From: Ascaphus truei
Lineage: Eukaryota; Chordata; Amphibia; Anura; Ascaphidae
Direction: 5' to 3'
Assembly: GCA_036426205.1 (NCBI GenBank)
Contig: CM071573.1
Coordinates: 39,217,455 to 39,281,454 of the forward strand
Length of the DNA: 64,000 nt
Shown here: positions 10,640 through 21,550 of the stretch, piece after piece
Numbering within the stretch: position 1 is the first letter of the stretch
Layout of the letters: each line of letters opens with the position of its first letter
Made by a program: the position numbers and the translations under genes
The notes under the pieces: model-generated
The model's input: the letters and a program-made list of their open reading frames with translations, nothing else
What the model was told of the DNA's origin: nothing
Database searches by the model: none

Positions 10640-11215
10640 GTTCAACATATGAGGATAATGGGTGCTCCAACAGTCCTGGAATGTTATCCTCTATCCGTAA
10701 ATAATAAATGCAGATATAGCTCAACTATGGAGTGGGTGTACTACTACGTGAGTGAACAAATTCAATATAGCATAAACCTCCTGAAGGTAACAGAAAAGAT
10801 GATGATATACTCGCTTCGCTGCACCTCATTGGAGATAGCTGCATAATAAGAGTCCAAAACTCACCAAATTCTGTAGTAATGATGGCGCTCCATATACTGT
10901 AGATGAAATAAATCTTCCAAGAATCTTACCCACTCCTGGAGCCAACTAGATTCTTTGTGGGCATGTCCAGCCGCTGATTCAAATCCAAACGGGAGCAAAA
11001 ATATGCAAATAAATGCACAAAGCAGCGCAATGCCCAGGGAGACAGGTGTATAAAAATAGACAGTAAATATTTTTCTATCACACATGACAAACAAGGAGGT
11101 GTGGACCCTCCTACGCGTTTCACACAACACGGTGCTTTATCAAGGAGACGTATCTCGCCTTTCAGCGCATTGACTGCAACAGGGGTCCGAAATTCAGTCC
11201 AGGGTAAGGCCTTCC
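10640..11215 (-). mobile_element. Short retroelement with hammerhead-like core (approximate limits)
   Basis: Read on the minus strand, a hammerhead-like motif (11,147 down to 11,108) is followed by about 450 bp of non-coding sequence ending near GGTGCTCC...CCCATT around 10,650. The layout matches the 16.6-kb copy, whose limits are fixed by a target duplication. Here I could not identify a duplication, so the limits are estimates. Confidence 0.4.
11108..11147 (-). ncRNA. Degenerate hammerhead-ribozyme-like motif
   Basis: On the minus strand: CTCC, TTGATAA (canonical CTGATGA with two changes), stem GCAC/GTGT, GAA, ACGCGT, A, then GGAG. The outer CTCC/GGAG pair forms stem I, and ACGCGT can form the tiny stem III next to the cleavage site. 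The core changes make activity unlikely. An unpaired A after the CTGATGA box is shared with the other copies. Confidence 0.4.
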
Positions 11216-11423
11216 TTATTCAAGTGTCTTTCAATGGATTAAACCACAGCGATGTTCCTTTTAGCAGTGCATTTACGTAGATCACTGTTATAGAATTTCA
11301 ATTTATAGTAAAAACCTGTTGTAGATGTTGTCCACAATTTCCTTTTCTTTTATTGTCTGTTATTTATATTACATACAGACCCGCCAACATAAAGTAGGTA
11401 TCACTGTTGCTCTACTAGTGTAA

Positions 11424-11992
11424 GGCTGCGTCTATACTCACACAGACGGAGCGGAACGGAGGGGAGGCGCACCCACTCTTGCTAAAGCCTGAGCGTTTTC
11501 ATGCCTTTGCAGAGTGTGCAGTGGGTGCGATTTGGGGGCGTGGCAATACAAATTTGGAGGCGTGGCAATGACGTTCCGGTGCGGACGTCACTTCCCTACC
11601 TCACATCCCGATCCACGGGCATTTTTTCAGATTCAGCATCTGAAGCACTGTGCAGACAAGTTCACTTTCCCCCGGTATGGAAATTAACTTTAATTTTGTG
11701 TGTGTTGTGTATGTTGTTTGTGTTGTGTGTGTGTTTACCACCGGCATACAAGAAAAAATGGCGTCACTTTAAAAATGTAATTTCACTTTGATTGGAGGAG
11801 ACAGGTCACGTGATCATGCCATCGCGCAAAAAATCACTTGGCTCAGTCTCCTTCAATTTCGCGCCTTTGCCAGCTCCGTCTGACGTGCGCGCTGGCGCCA
11901 TCTATAGGCATCCTCAAAGAGGACCATAGATGAGAACGCGCAGCGTGCGCGCGCCTTCGTTCCGCTCCGTCTGCTATAGTATAGACACAGCC
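11424..11992. mobile_element. Harbinger-type MITE, family H
   Basis: Left end GGCTGCGTCTATACTCACAC and right end TATAGACACAGCC are inverted copies, and the internal GACGGAGCGGAACG is also mirrored near the right end. Flanking trinucleotides TAA and TTA are consistent with a decayed 3-bp TTA target duplication. The CpG-rich interior contrasts with flanking DNA. Other family members lie at 16.1, 29.0 and 37.4 kb. Class assignment rests on the 3-bp duplication proven at 37.4 kb. Confidence 0.6.
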
Positions 11993-11999
11993 TTAGACA

Positions 12000-12596
12000 G
12001 AGGTACTTCCTAGCAACCCCTGTGGAAGTCCCATAAATATGCATTTTAACACACACACACACACTTACACCACACAAACTTTCTGTATAATAGGTACAGC
12101 TGGTCTTACAGAGGCCGAAACCATGTGGTGTACCTGCTAAACAGGAACCGTTGGAGGTACATATTGATTTCAAATCAAGGCTTAAAGCCATCCTGAAGAC
12201 ATGTATGCGGTGTACCTGCTGTCCCCAAATTCCCTCTTTGATCTACCTTTTTTGTGCTGTGCAGATTTATGTGCACAAACACACAGAGGCAATAAAATAT
12301 GTTAATAATAGAAGCAGAGTGTGATGAGAGCAGCCATCTTAAGTGTAACCCGCATACTGCAGTTAAACTACTGCAATAAAAAGACAGATATTTGGTGATA
12401 TTACTTATCAAAGTCTGTGTCCTGCAAAACAAGGCCGAATATAGCACTTGTAGAAATAAGAAAAATCCCCCATTGCTTTCAGATAGTTTTCCTTTGATGC
12501 ATGCGGTGCTTTTGGCTACAGCACATTACAAGCTTGGTCTATCTGGCAGCAAGCGCTATATTTATTTTTAGTGTGTAAAAGGTATGGTAGGTGTTG
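12000..12596. other. Single-copy DNA with a short CA run
   Basis: CACACACACACAC lies at about 12,050-12,064. Nothing else is recognised. Confidence 0.35.
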
Positions 12597-12604
12597 CTTT
12601 AGAA

Positions 12605-12796
12605 CAGGGGGCTAAACTCCTGTCCTCAAGCCTCCCCCCACCCCCCAACAGGTCAGGTTTCCAGGATAGCCCAGCTTCAGCACAGATGGTTCAATCAAAG
12701 GCTCTGATTGAGCAACCTGTGCTGAAGCAGGAAAAACCTGACCTGTTGGGGGGGAGGGGGGGACGGAGGCTTGAGGACTGGTGTTGAGCACCCCTG
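12605..12796. mobile_element. hAT MITE, family A, with target duplication
   Basis: CAGGGGGCTAAACTCC at the left and CCCCTG at the right form the termini. The flanks are CTTTAGAA (12,597-12,604) and CTTTAGAG (12,797-12,804), an 8-bp target duplication with one mismatch, typical of hAT insertion. Poly-C/poly-G runs have expanded symmetrically in both arms. Confidence 0.85.
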
Positions 12797-12805
12797 CTTT
12801 AGAGT

Positions 12806-13624
12806 ACAGTAGCTGCAGTATTTGTCCCAGAAGACCTGTCCTGTCTTTCTCTTTCATGCTGTATGTATAGAATGAGCCCAACGTAAACCATACAACTGGA
12901 TTTGAGTTGTTCTGTTTGAAGCGTTTCGGTTGACCACTTGCCTCACTTAAACGCTTCCAGGGTGTTCTATAAATTAACCTTTAATTAAGGAGTAGGACGT
13001 GTTGACATCTCTATCAGGAGCTGTCCAGAAAGGTGCTGAAAGGCGATCAAAGCAATTTGCTGAACAGCCTGACCCTATCTGAGAGTGAGGATTGGATTAG
13101 GTTAACCCTTTCTTGGCTGAGAAATGTTTCACTGAACTAAAAGGTGATGGGCTCAAGCTGATTCCCAGAGACAGGGTCCTCCAGTTCCTGTTTGGCAGCT
13201 CTCATTCCGGAGAAGCCGCTGATCCGGACGTATGAAGCCACTAGTGGTTCTGTCAATCAAGTGGTCACCCAACTGAAAGGGTGAATTGAAACTGAAACAC
13301 GAGAAAGCTGAAAAGGACCAAAACAGGGGGGAATAAAAACACTTTTCAATGTAACAATCAAAAATAAAACAACAATAAGAAGAGCACTGGTCATTCATTA
13401 CAGAGATCAACAAGAACTAGCACCTGTTAACACAGAACCAACACCAGGGATCAGATTCAACTGGACTCTTTTTCTCAAAGGGCTTCTGATAGTGCAGGAA
13501 ATGTACAGTCCGTGCTTTTTAGCTTCATCAGGTGGCTGTTACATATTCAGAAAATAATGTGTATTGAACTTTCTATCATTAGTTTTCTGTTTGATTGCCC
13601 GGCTAGAGAAACAATTGGATTATA
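12806..13624. other. Single-copy DNA, nothing recognised
   Basis: No repeat or coding signal is visible to inspection. Confidence 0.35.
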
Positions 13625-13797
13625 AGAGCTTCAGAGCAGGGACTCCTTTTCCTAAATGGAACTTTTATGTCTGAAGCACTTCTCCCATTTATGTGATCTT
13701 TATATTATTTGTTATTTATATGATTGTCACGTGTATTACTGCTGTGAAGCGCTATGTACATTAATGGCGCTATATAAATACATACAACACCTGCTAT
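13625..13797 (+). mobile_element. 3' end of an L2-type LINE
   Basis: The segment from GCAGGGACTCC through TTTTATGTCTGAAGCACTT and GTGAAGCGCTATGTACATTAATGG to GGCGCTATATAAATACATACAAC matches, in opposite orientation, the 3' UTR of the L2-like LINE at 42.53-43.70 kb. A GCGCTATATAAATA 3' end followed by a short AT-rich tail is known for fish and amphibian L2 elements. It is a typical 5'-truncated insertion. Confidence 0.75.
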
Positions 13798-13799
13798 AA

Positions 13800-14934
13800 A
13801 TGTTTTGGGATACAGGTGCTTGCATTTCTGATGGATTTTGTTGAAAGCCCAAACTAGCCTTTGTTCTCCCTTGTGGGAACGGCAAGTAGTTTACCCCATG
13901 AAGGAACTTTCCTACCAGGTTTAAATGAAATGCATTTAAAACCAGAGACAGAACATGAAACACAGACAGAGCTCAGTGTACATCCAGTGAAACCTATACA
14001 CGGTACAGTGCCTAAATATATATGTATAGATACCTATTAAATAAAATGGTCTTTTAGTTTAACATTTTGGCCAAAGTGTTGTAAGCCCATGAGCCACTGC
14101 ACGGCAGACCACATCTCAAGGGTCCCTAACACTAATATAAATTCTTAATAACCTGTGCAATACCAGGAAGAATGATTTATAATAAATCTGTCAAAATTAG
14201 TTGCATAGTTCTAAGTCTTAAATGAAATGCATGCTGTTTGTGCTTTTGTGATAGGAATAGGGGAAGTGGGGTTTGTGTAAGTATTTACTTGGAGAATTCC
14301 TCTGTTTCTTTAACCAACTGAATCATTTGAAAGTTCTACAGCTGAAAAACTGCAATCTAATCTAATTAACGGTAAATTTGCACTCAAATAGAAATGTATA
14401 TGAGATGTACCATGTCCCCCTCATCCTCCCTTTCCTCATCCCTATTATTTTTTGTTTCCCTTCTCATTCACCTTTATAATTTATGAAAATGTTCCAAATA
14501 AACAGTTAAAAAAGAATGTTTCTTTTCTGTTCACAAACCGTTTATTTTTCTACATTTCTAAACTGTTGTAAAATCCTCCACTATTTTCTACAAATGATCA
14601 GAAATGCTGATATCTCTGCAGCATCATTATCTCATTTGTGGTATAAAGGATTGTATTCTGCGTGGTCTTCCATGCCCGGGGACTAAGCTCTGGAAATGAC
14701 CAATTTTCATTGTATGGTTAGCAACATAAGTAGGGCAACAGTACCATTTATTATCCATTATTAGATAAGTACCAAAGCTGTTAGCTTTACTGAAGACATA
14801 AACACGTTTTTGTTCAAATAAAAAATATGGTTTAAAATGTGTTGTTGTACAACAACAGTCCAAAAGAGTACTCGTGTTTCTTCAATAAAAGGTACAACAA
14901 CCTACATAGAAACTCGCGTATGGTGGCCCTGACC
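13800..14934. other. Single-copy A/T-rich DNA, nothing recognised
   Basis: Poly-pyrimidine stretches lie at 14,410-14,470. No transposon end or coding signal. Confidence 0.35.
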
Positions 14935-14942
14935 AACTAGTG

Positions 14943-15125
14943 CAGAAGTAGCCAACTCCAGTCCTCAAGGGCCACCAACAGGTCATGTTTTAAGGATATC
15001 CCTGCTTCAGCACAGGTGGCTCAATCAGTGGCTCAGCCAACGACTGAGCCACCTGTGTTGAAGCAGGGATATCCTTAAAACCTGACCTGTTGGTGGCCCT
15101 TGAGTACTGGAGTTGACCACCCCTT
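14943..15125. mobile_element. hAT MITE, family A, complete
   Basis: One of the clearest copies: CAACTCCAGTCCTCAAGGGC and its inverse GCCCTTGAGTACTGGAGTTG frame a central dyad at CAGCCAACGACTG. The flanks AACTAGTG and TCCTAGTG agree at 6 of 8 positions, consistent with an 8-bp duplication. Confidence 0.85.
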
Positions 15126-15133
15126 TCCTAGTG

Positions 15134-16136
15134 AGTTACTTTAACAAGCCCACCATCCCTACACATTTCTTGAGAGTTGCAGACCCAAGGCTGTCTCTGG
15201 TAGTTCCTGGCACCTTATCACTAGCTGCTCCTGCAGTAGGCAGTGGTCTGCTGGTCCGGTTTGGCAATAAACGGGTTAACTCATCATACACTATGCAAAC
15301 GTGCACCCAGCAATATTGAATACTTTTGTCAAAGCCAGAACAAAGAAATCATTGAGAGAAAGCATTAAAAGCAGCCGCCAGCCAGGGGTCTGATTTCCTT
15401 AAAGTGTCACGGCCTAGAATGGCTGTGTTTAAGATAAGACTCTGGCGTTCCCGTGATCTTAACTTCCAGCTTATATCTGCTCGTTTACCAATTAAGTGTA
15501 AGAGCGCTCAGTGCTAGGTGGAAATAGACTATTTAGATCCACATCAGACAATAGAAGAGTAACTGAGGTTTGGCCGATGGGTGGGGGTCTTTGGGTGAGA
15601 CAGACAGGGCAGGTGAGAGTTGATATTTGTTACGCCGAGTGAATAATGAGGGTCATTCTGAGATTGTGACCAGAGTGCATTTTTGGACTTGTTTTGCAGC
15701 TGAGAGCTACTTAAGTACTGTGATGTAACATCAAACTTGAAGTGGCTTGTATGGGATAAAAAGGAAAGCGTGCAAAGAAGGAAAGGGGAAATATCCCACT
15801 CTTAGTAGTACTTGTGTTTATGATAAGACCAAGTCCCCAGATGGGTGAGAATTGGGGGTTTATGGAAGCAGTATGCCTTGTAGCATTGTGAGATTGGTGA
15901 CTCTATTGATATTTCTGTTACATGGGACTCACTCAGAGTAAGATGTGAATACAGTTCTTACAGGAAGTAATATTGTGAGCTCAGGGGAATGGCGCAGCAC
16001 TTTCAGAATTGCCCAAATAAACAGGGTGCATGATATCAAACTTGTTAATGAAAGCGATCTGCAATCACTGAGCAGAAGGTTCATTCAGCCTGATTATGAA
16101 AGCTCCATTGATGCTAAAAACTAAGACAAACTTCTA
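15134..16136. other. Single-copy DNA, nothing recognised
   Basis: No mobile element or gene is visible. Confidence 0.35.
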
Positions 16137-16139
16137 TTA

Positions 16140-16414
16140 GGCCGCGTCCATAGTCCGCGCACACGGCGCGAAGAAAAGGCCATGCCTCAATGAGGAAGGC
16201 CATAAAGCGCGTGCCTGCGCGCACGATTCCCAGGCAGACAAAACGATTTGATTTTGGCGCGCAATGGCCGGGTCACTTGAGCGGTTCAGCCAATGAGTGC
16301 TAACTGCTCACGTGATGTCACAGGCACGCCTCCCCCAGGCCACGGATCGCATCTGCAGCAGGCACGCGCAGCGCTATGCGCTCTGTCACTCGCGGCTGCA
16401 CTATAGCCGTGGCC
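16140..16414. mobile_element. Harbinger-type MITE, family H
   Basis: GGCCGCGTCCATAGT at the left is mirrored by ACTATAGCCGTGGCC at the right. Flanks are TTA and TCA, fitting a decayed 3-bp duplication. The interior is CpG-rich and shares the CGGTTCAGCCAATGAG block with the 29.0-kb copy. Confidence 0.65.
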
Positions 16415-16632
16415 TCATTCTGTTTATCTTGATGCCGGCATGCGATACTGTAAGTGACTCATGACTGGAGTTTTCCCACCTATGTCGGAGAGAACGAGGA
16501 AATGGTTGGACCGCGTGAAATAATGTGAGTTTCTGGGGAGTTCATGAAGATCACTAAAGTTATTCTTAAAAAAAAACTCCTTAACCTGCCCTTTGTTTAT
16601 GGTGACTTTATATTAACTGCACTGGGATATGG

Positions 16633-17085
16633 CCATAGAAAATGGTGCTCCGTGCTGGTGCTGGCTTTGAAAGTTTGTACACTGAGTTGCTAAATCTCTT
16701 GGTACCGTCTGCCTGGGAGGCCTCCTGATGAAGCACGCTGTGCGAAACGCGTAGAGGTCACGGGAGGTTGCGACGTGAGCATTCAGTTGTTGAGAGAGCT
16801 GCTGGGAGAGAGAAGGATTTTTCAGCGTGAGTGAGAATTTCCGGTCCGGACCCACGCCATCTTTTGCACCCAGCTGACAACCGGACCTCTCCGGTACCAC
16901 TCTCCATTTAGGATAATTGTAAGTTTACCTTATCCTTATTTTGTATTATATTTTGTATTGTATTTTGCATGCTCGTAATTATTTTGTTATAGATATTGTT
17001 TTTAATTGTTATTGTTAACCCCATGTGGGCTTTTATTGATTAAATATCATTGCAACTCGGGGCGCCTTTCTGCCTATTTTTCTTC
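16633..17085 (+). mobile_element. Short retroelement with hammerhead-like ribozyme, 16-bp target duplication
   Basis: The element is bracketed by an exact 16-bp direct repeat, CTGCACTGGGATATGG, at 16,617-16,632 and 17,086-17,101. It carries a hammerhead-like motif 89 bp from its 5' end, then non-coding sequence, a T-rich region with TTTTATTGATTAAATATCATTG, and a terminal ATTTTTCTT run. A long duplication and a 3' A/T-rich end indicate target-primed reverse transcription by a borrowed enzyme. Hammerhead motifs in short metazoan retroelements and Penelope-like elements are established; linking this copy to Penelope is inference. Confidence 0.75.
16721..16757 (+). ncRNA. Hammerhead-ribozyme-like motif
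   Basis: CCTC, CTGATGA, A, GCAC-GCT-GTGC, GAA, ACGCGT, A, GAGG in order. CCTC and GAGG pair as stem I; GCAC/GTGC form stem II; ACGCGT can fold into a 2-bp stem III with a 2-nt loop, leaving TA as the expected cleavage site. All conserved core boxes of the hammerhead (CUGAUGA, GAA, UH) are present. The departure is one extra A between CUGAUGA and stem II, which replaces the usual first G-C pair and may weaken cleavage. The 5' cap of a retroelement is a known place for such motifs. Confidence 0.55.
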
Positions 17086-17101
17086 CTGCACTGGGATATG
17101 G

Positions 17102-17770
17102 TCTTAAATATCCAAGAATCATTCCTACTTGCCACCTTACACCTTCAAGTCCAAAGGGGTTGGTATCGCCACCTTGAATGTCCAATATTACCCTAACTAC
17201 TGTATTCTTCAGAGGCCTGATTTGGGATCTCGAGGGCAGCAAATGAATTACTGTTGCTACTTTACACTGTAACATTATCCTAACTCATTGCATGAGGTCC
17301 ATATTTCGAACAAAGCTACCAGTTGAAATATGAACACTAAAGGTCTGAGTAACCTTCCACTAATGCAGGAAGTCCAGCATTTTCAGAATAAGATACCCAG
17401 AGGATACAATTAAAATTGCACTTCCACTTATCCAGTTAAAAACAGTGGTTTGTGCACCAAACCACATTTGCATTCTGCTTCTCATTCTGGTTGCATTTCT
17501 TTCTCTTTTTTTAAATATTAATGCAAAAACCAGAAATCATGGTGGAATAAGTGGGCACTTCCACCAGCAAAATATTTATGCAACTGTGGTTCCCCCACCC
17601 GATGGGAGATTCTGCCATTACGGTGTTTGTGGTGCTACCTGTTGGTACGATGGAGGGCTGAGTCATCCGCCGATGGTTGTGGGGACACAGGACAGGTTTC
17701 TGGGGTACATAACCCACATGGTTCTCTAGCAGTGCAGCGCCTCCATCTGCCGCAAGCTCCAGATATATGG
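17102..17770. other. Single-copy DNA, nothing recognised
   Basis: May include the internal flank of the LTR that follows, but no coding similarity was seen. Confidence 0.3.
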
Positions 17771-17774
17771 AGGT

Positions 17775-18262
17775 GATCTCCTGCGGTAGAAATACCCCCT
17801 CTCCTTCCCCGGTAAGATCACACACCAGGTAGGAGGTATATGAAACAGGAATGGTTTATTCTGTTCAGTATAATGCAGTTACAGCAGGCCACTGCCCTAT
17901 GCCCCTGCTCTTCCCCGTCACTCTAGCAGAGGCAGTGGAATGGTCCGCACTCACTCTACCCCGAGGGGAAGAGGAACAGAGAAGGCCCAATGCTCAGACA
18001 CTCTGCTGTGTGACCTGCCTCTTTCAAGTGGGGAGAGGCACTCCTGAATTTGGGCGGCAATCCCCTTAAGTACAGCCAGGAGGAGGGCACCAGGTCTGAC
18101 CCACGATTGGGTATACTCAGGCATGTTCCACCTCCTCCCCCTGTCACTCAAGGGTACTGCAGGGAGTGGGGAACACCCATGATAGATACTGGCAGGCCTG
18201 CTCTTACCAGTGCTTACTGCCAGGGAGGGCAGACTGGTAGCCAAGAACCAGTCCTGGCTACA
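17775..18262 (-). mobile_element. Probable LTR, minus orientation
   Basis: Read on the minus strand it starts TGTAGCCAGGACTGG at 18,262, runs through G+C-rich sequence, and has a poly-A signal in CAGAATAAACCATTCC at about 17,850-17,866, followed by TACCTCCTACCTGG. TG start, about 0.4-0.5 kb length and a late AATAAA fit an LTR. The 3' limit is uncertain and no target duplication was identified. Confidence 0.5.
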
Positions 18263-18321
18263 CTTAACACCCTATTCGAATTAGTTTTTTCTTCAAGTTG
18301 TTCTTTAAAATTATGTTACAC

Positions 18322-18415
18322 CAGGAGTGGGCAACTCCAGTCCTCAAGGGCCACCAACAGCTCAGGTTTTCAGGACATCCCTGCTTCAGCACAGGTGACT
18401 CAATCAGCGTCTCGG
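18322..18415. mobile_element. Left half of a hAT MITE, family A
   Basis: CAGGAGTGGGCAACTCC through CAGCACAGGTGACTCAATC, stopping at the central dyad. Confidence 0.65.
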
Positions 18416-18429
18416 TCGTCAATTTTTTA

Positions 18430-19160
18430 ACTGTGTGAATAAAATAATCTGCACCATTGTAGCTCTATGTGTCCTCTTCTAACCCTACACAGTGTACACT
18501 TACCTTGCGTCAGCAGTGACGGCCAGAAAAGTAAGTACACCCTTCGGCAGAGAACACGTTAATTACACCTGTGAGATCAGCATGTGCGAAGGAAAATAAT
18601 GTATCCATCTGCAGTTATTGTGTGGTGCTTTTTAATTACAACGCAGGGAAAAAAAACCTTCTTGTTAGTCGTTAATTAGAGCGGATTTCGCTCTTCCTGA
18701 GAATGCTGAGATCCTTGCCCTGCTCGAGCTGAAGAAACGAGAATTCCAAAATGAGCTTGTGATGTTTGTAATTAAATACATAGTGAGATACATCTGCAGG
18801 CTGTACCCTAGAATGGGGAATGTGTGGAGGTGGGAAATGTATAATACACCGTAAACAACACTAATTCGTACGTGTTTTTAAACCCAAGCATGAGATGGAC
18901 GATGAAGTCAACACTCTAGGGAATCCAGCACCAAATGGGTTAATCCTACTCTATTAACCCCTCGTGCCAGAGGGTCCAGAAACGCATTGGTACCGTGGGC
19001 AAAGCCTTGTTGGCTCCTCTTGCAGGGATGGGGTTACAGTGTAACATTGCATTAAATGTTGAATGATTTAGGATGATTGGGACACACACAGTTATTTAAA
19101 TAGAGAGTGTATGTAAGCTTATTGGCTTGTATAGTATTGTGAGGTGCCTCCTTCACTTAC
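18430..19160. other. Repeat-free DNA, possible conserved non-coding stretch
   Basis: 18,540-18,800 contains TTAATTACACCTG, TTTTTAATTACAACG, CGTTAATTAGAGCGG and GTAATTAAATAC, a density of TAATTA homeodomain-type sites seen in many vertebrate enhancers. Nothing proves function. Confidence 0.25.
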
Positions 19161-19168
19161 GTTTAAAT

Positions 19169-19339
19169 CAGGGGGTCACAAACTCAGTGCTCAAGGACCA
19201 CCAACAGGCCAGCTTTTATGGATATTCCTGCTTCAGCACAGGCGGCTCAATCAGTGGCTCAGTCGCCTGTGCTGAAGCAGGGATATCCATAAAAGCTGGC
19301 CTGTTGGTGGCCCTTGAGGACTGAATTTTTAGACCCCTG
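19169..19339. mobile_element. hAT MITE, family A, near-perfect palindrome
   Basis: CAGGGGGTCACAAACTCAG to ...CCCCTG with an internal GGCCAGCTTTTATGGATAT mirrored exactly as ATATCCATAAAAGCTGGCC. Flanks GTTTAAAT and CTTTACAT agree at 6 of 8 positions. The arms agree well, suggesting a younger copy or arm homogenisation. Confidence 0.85.
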
Positions 19340-19469
19340 CTTTACATGTAATGCCAGTAACCTTGTATTCCATACCCTTGTACAGTATACCCAATTCCCC
19401 CCCCCCCCTTTTTTTTTTTTTTAATTTTCTGTGACTTTTTTCTGTATAGTGTTGTATACATTGTGGAGG

Positions 19470-19505
<36 letters not shown>
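19470..19505. repeat. TA microsatellite
   Basis: About 16 TA units, preceded by C and T runs at 19,398-19,422. Confidence 0.9.
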
Positions 19506-19507
<2 letters not shown>

Positions 19508-19843
19508 AAAAAATGAACTAAAATTATGACCCATCATTCATCATATGGCTTTATTTTGTCAGCGCTGATGACATCACCAATCCATTTGCATGACCTTATC
19601 CATATTTTGAAATGAGATACATTGTATCGCTCCAACATGAAAGGTTTCCACGGACATTGTAATACTGGCTACAAAATCTCTTCTTTAGATGTTATTTTTG
19701 CGGTGTCAGTGGTGATTTCTCACTTCAGGGAAGTGACAGACTCCACGGTTTATTTTTTACAGCGGTCCACTTTCCATCAAGTTGATAGTGTTCAGATAAT
19801 CGAGCACACTGCTGGCTACTTTCAGTCTCCGTTCAGAAGGTGG

Positions 19844-20040
19844 TGACCTTCCATATGGTAATTTGGGGAAGGTGGTACCATTCTTGGTTTAGGCAGCCGG
19901 AATGGTGGTGACCCTCCATATGGTAATTTGGGGAAAGTGGTACCATTCTTGGTTTAGGCAGCCGGAATGGTGGCGACCCTCCATATGGTAATTTGGGGAA
20001 AGTGGTACCATTATCGGTTTAGGCAGCCGGAATGGTGGTG
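19844..20040 (+). repeat. Three 65-bp tandem repeats
   Basis: The block from CCATATGGTAATTTGGGG to GCAGCCGGAATGGTGG repeats three times with a period of exactly 65 bases (starts of CCATATGG at 19,851, 19,916, 19,981) and only a few substitutions. It lies at the left edge of a CpG-rich region. Confidence 0.95.
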
Positions 20041-21090
20041 CCTTCTGTAAGGGGGCTCTGTGCTATGCGGCCTAAGGTGCCGAAATGAGCACGAGCTGAA
20101 GGTATCCCTCGAGCTCTTAGTGGATGTTAGCGGAGCAATTGTTACGCCGGTGCTGCCCGCAGACCAGACCCGTCCCCTGTGCCGAAGGGGGAAGTGGGGA
20201 TACACGCACCCGCAGCAAAGGGAGCGAGTCCGGAGTGTGGTGTTAAGCGTTGCCAGGCCAGGTATAAGTAACGTAGACAATACTTGCCGGTACCAGGTAT
20301 AGGAGTAGAATAGTGATTGCCTTGCCGAGGTCAGGGAGCGGAGAGATGAGGAAGGTTGAAGTCCTAGCTGTGATCGTGGGATGCCAGAGAATACGTAGTC
20401 CAAGGGGAGCCGAAGTCGAGAGCCAAAGGGGGTAGTCGTACGAGCCGTGTCAAAACCTGTAGTAACCGAGAGTACACCAAACACTTCCATACAGAGACTA
20501 TGTCGAGCGATGAGTGAGGGCTCAGAAATGCTAGATAAGGCTGGGCTGACCAATCAGGGATGGCGGCGGGTCAGGAGGACTGCAGGGAGCCTCTCTGGAT
20601 AGGTGTGGCTGATACAAGCCAGGTGAGCACTGGTAGCACTCTGATTACACCCGTGCGGTGTACGGGGGCGGAGCCTCATAACAGGAGTGGAAGTAGAAGA
20701 GTGGATGCTGGGCGTGCGCTCTGTAAGCTGCGTGTTCACGTGACCATCTTTGGAGGAGGACACATGTGTGCGTGCGGGACGGAGGACCCGCGCCTGCCAC
20801 TGAGGAAAAGGAGCGGTGGGGCCGCCGAGGGGAGGGGCCCTGCGGCGATGGAGGAGCTGACGGCCCGTGGAGTCAGGTAAGCGGAGGTTGCGCTGCGCGC
20901 CCTGAGTCTCCCTGAGGGTAGTCTGTGTGTTGCGCGGGCGGTGCTTAGAAATCAGATTCCTAACAGCAATCTGGCTGGGTTTCTAGTTGGGATAAATATG
21001 TTATATTTATCATGTTGGTTGTTTGTTATGAATAAAGCTGTGACCGGTTTTCCTCCCAAGAAGCTGTCTGTGTGGTTACAGGGGATGCAG
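20041..21090 (+). other. CpG-rich region, possible LTR (20,139-21,076)
   Basis: The segment starting TGTTACGCCGGTGCTG at 20,139 and ending GTGTGGTTACA near 21,076, with AATAAA near 21,031, has the size, TG...CA termini and late poly-A signal of an LTR. No target duplication was found. A 180-codon minus-strand frame (20,011-20,553) crosses the tandem repeats and the CpG block and matches no family I know. A genuine CpG-island promoter is the main alternative. Confidence 0.3.
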
Positions 21091-21149
21091 GGAAGGGTCC
21101 AGCTCGAGGCGTGTGTAAGTCATGTGTGGTATGTTAACATAGCAGGTGG

Positions 21150-21550
21150 GATGGGAGGGAGGGAATGAGCTTCAGTCTACCAAAGGCAGTAGCTTATTTC
21201 CCATTAGACACGGGCCATGGGCGGCAAAATTGTGGGACGGTAAAAATGTCCACCCCCATATACTTTTGCCGTGCTTTCGGGCCTAATGGGAATCACTTAG
21301 CTGTTGCGGCCGCCTCCATACCTGCCGCCCTGATTCTCCTTCTGAACTGCTGCGTCAAATGACCCCACGGACGTCACGGCGTCTCGTTGCCATGGCAACG
21401 CGAAGGCGCAGCGCCAAACGACATTGCCGTCGCGTTACCATCGCAACGTGACGCTGTGCGATGTCACGGTGGTGACGTCCATGGCGTCATTTGATGCTGC
21501 TTTTCAGGAGGAGGAGGGCGCAACAGCTGTGCCTAGGGGCGACGGATTTT
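21150..21550. repeat. GC-rich inverted repeat
   Basis: GCGTCAAATGACCCCACGGACGTCAC near 21,350 is mirrored as GTGACGTCCATGGCGTCATTTGA near 21,470-21,495. The interior has the dyads GTTGCCATGGCAAC and GCGTTACC. It looks like a GC-rich MITE whose ends I could not fix. Confidence 0.45.

Noticed and set aside
20011..20553. 180-codon minus-strand frame
   Set aside because: It runs through the 65-bp tandem repeats and CpG-rich DNA with low stop density and resembles no family; likely chance.
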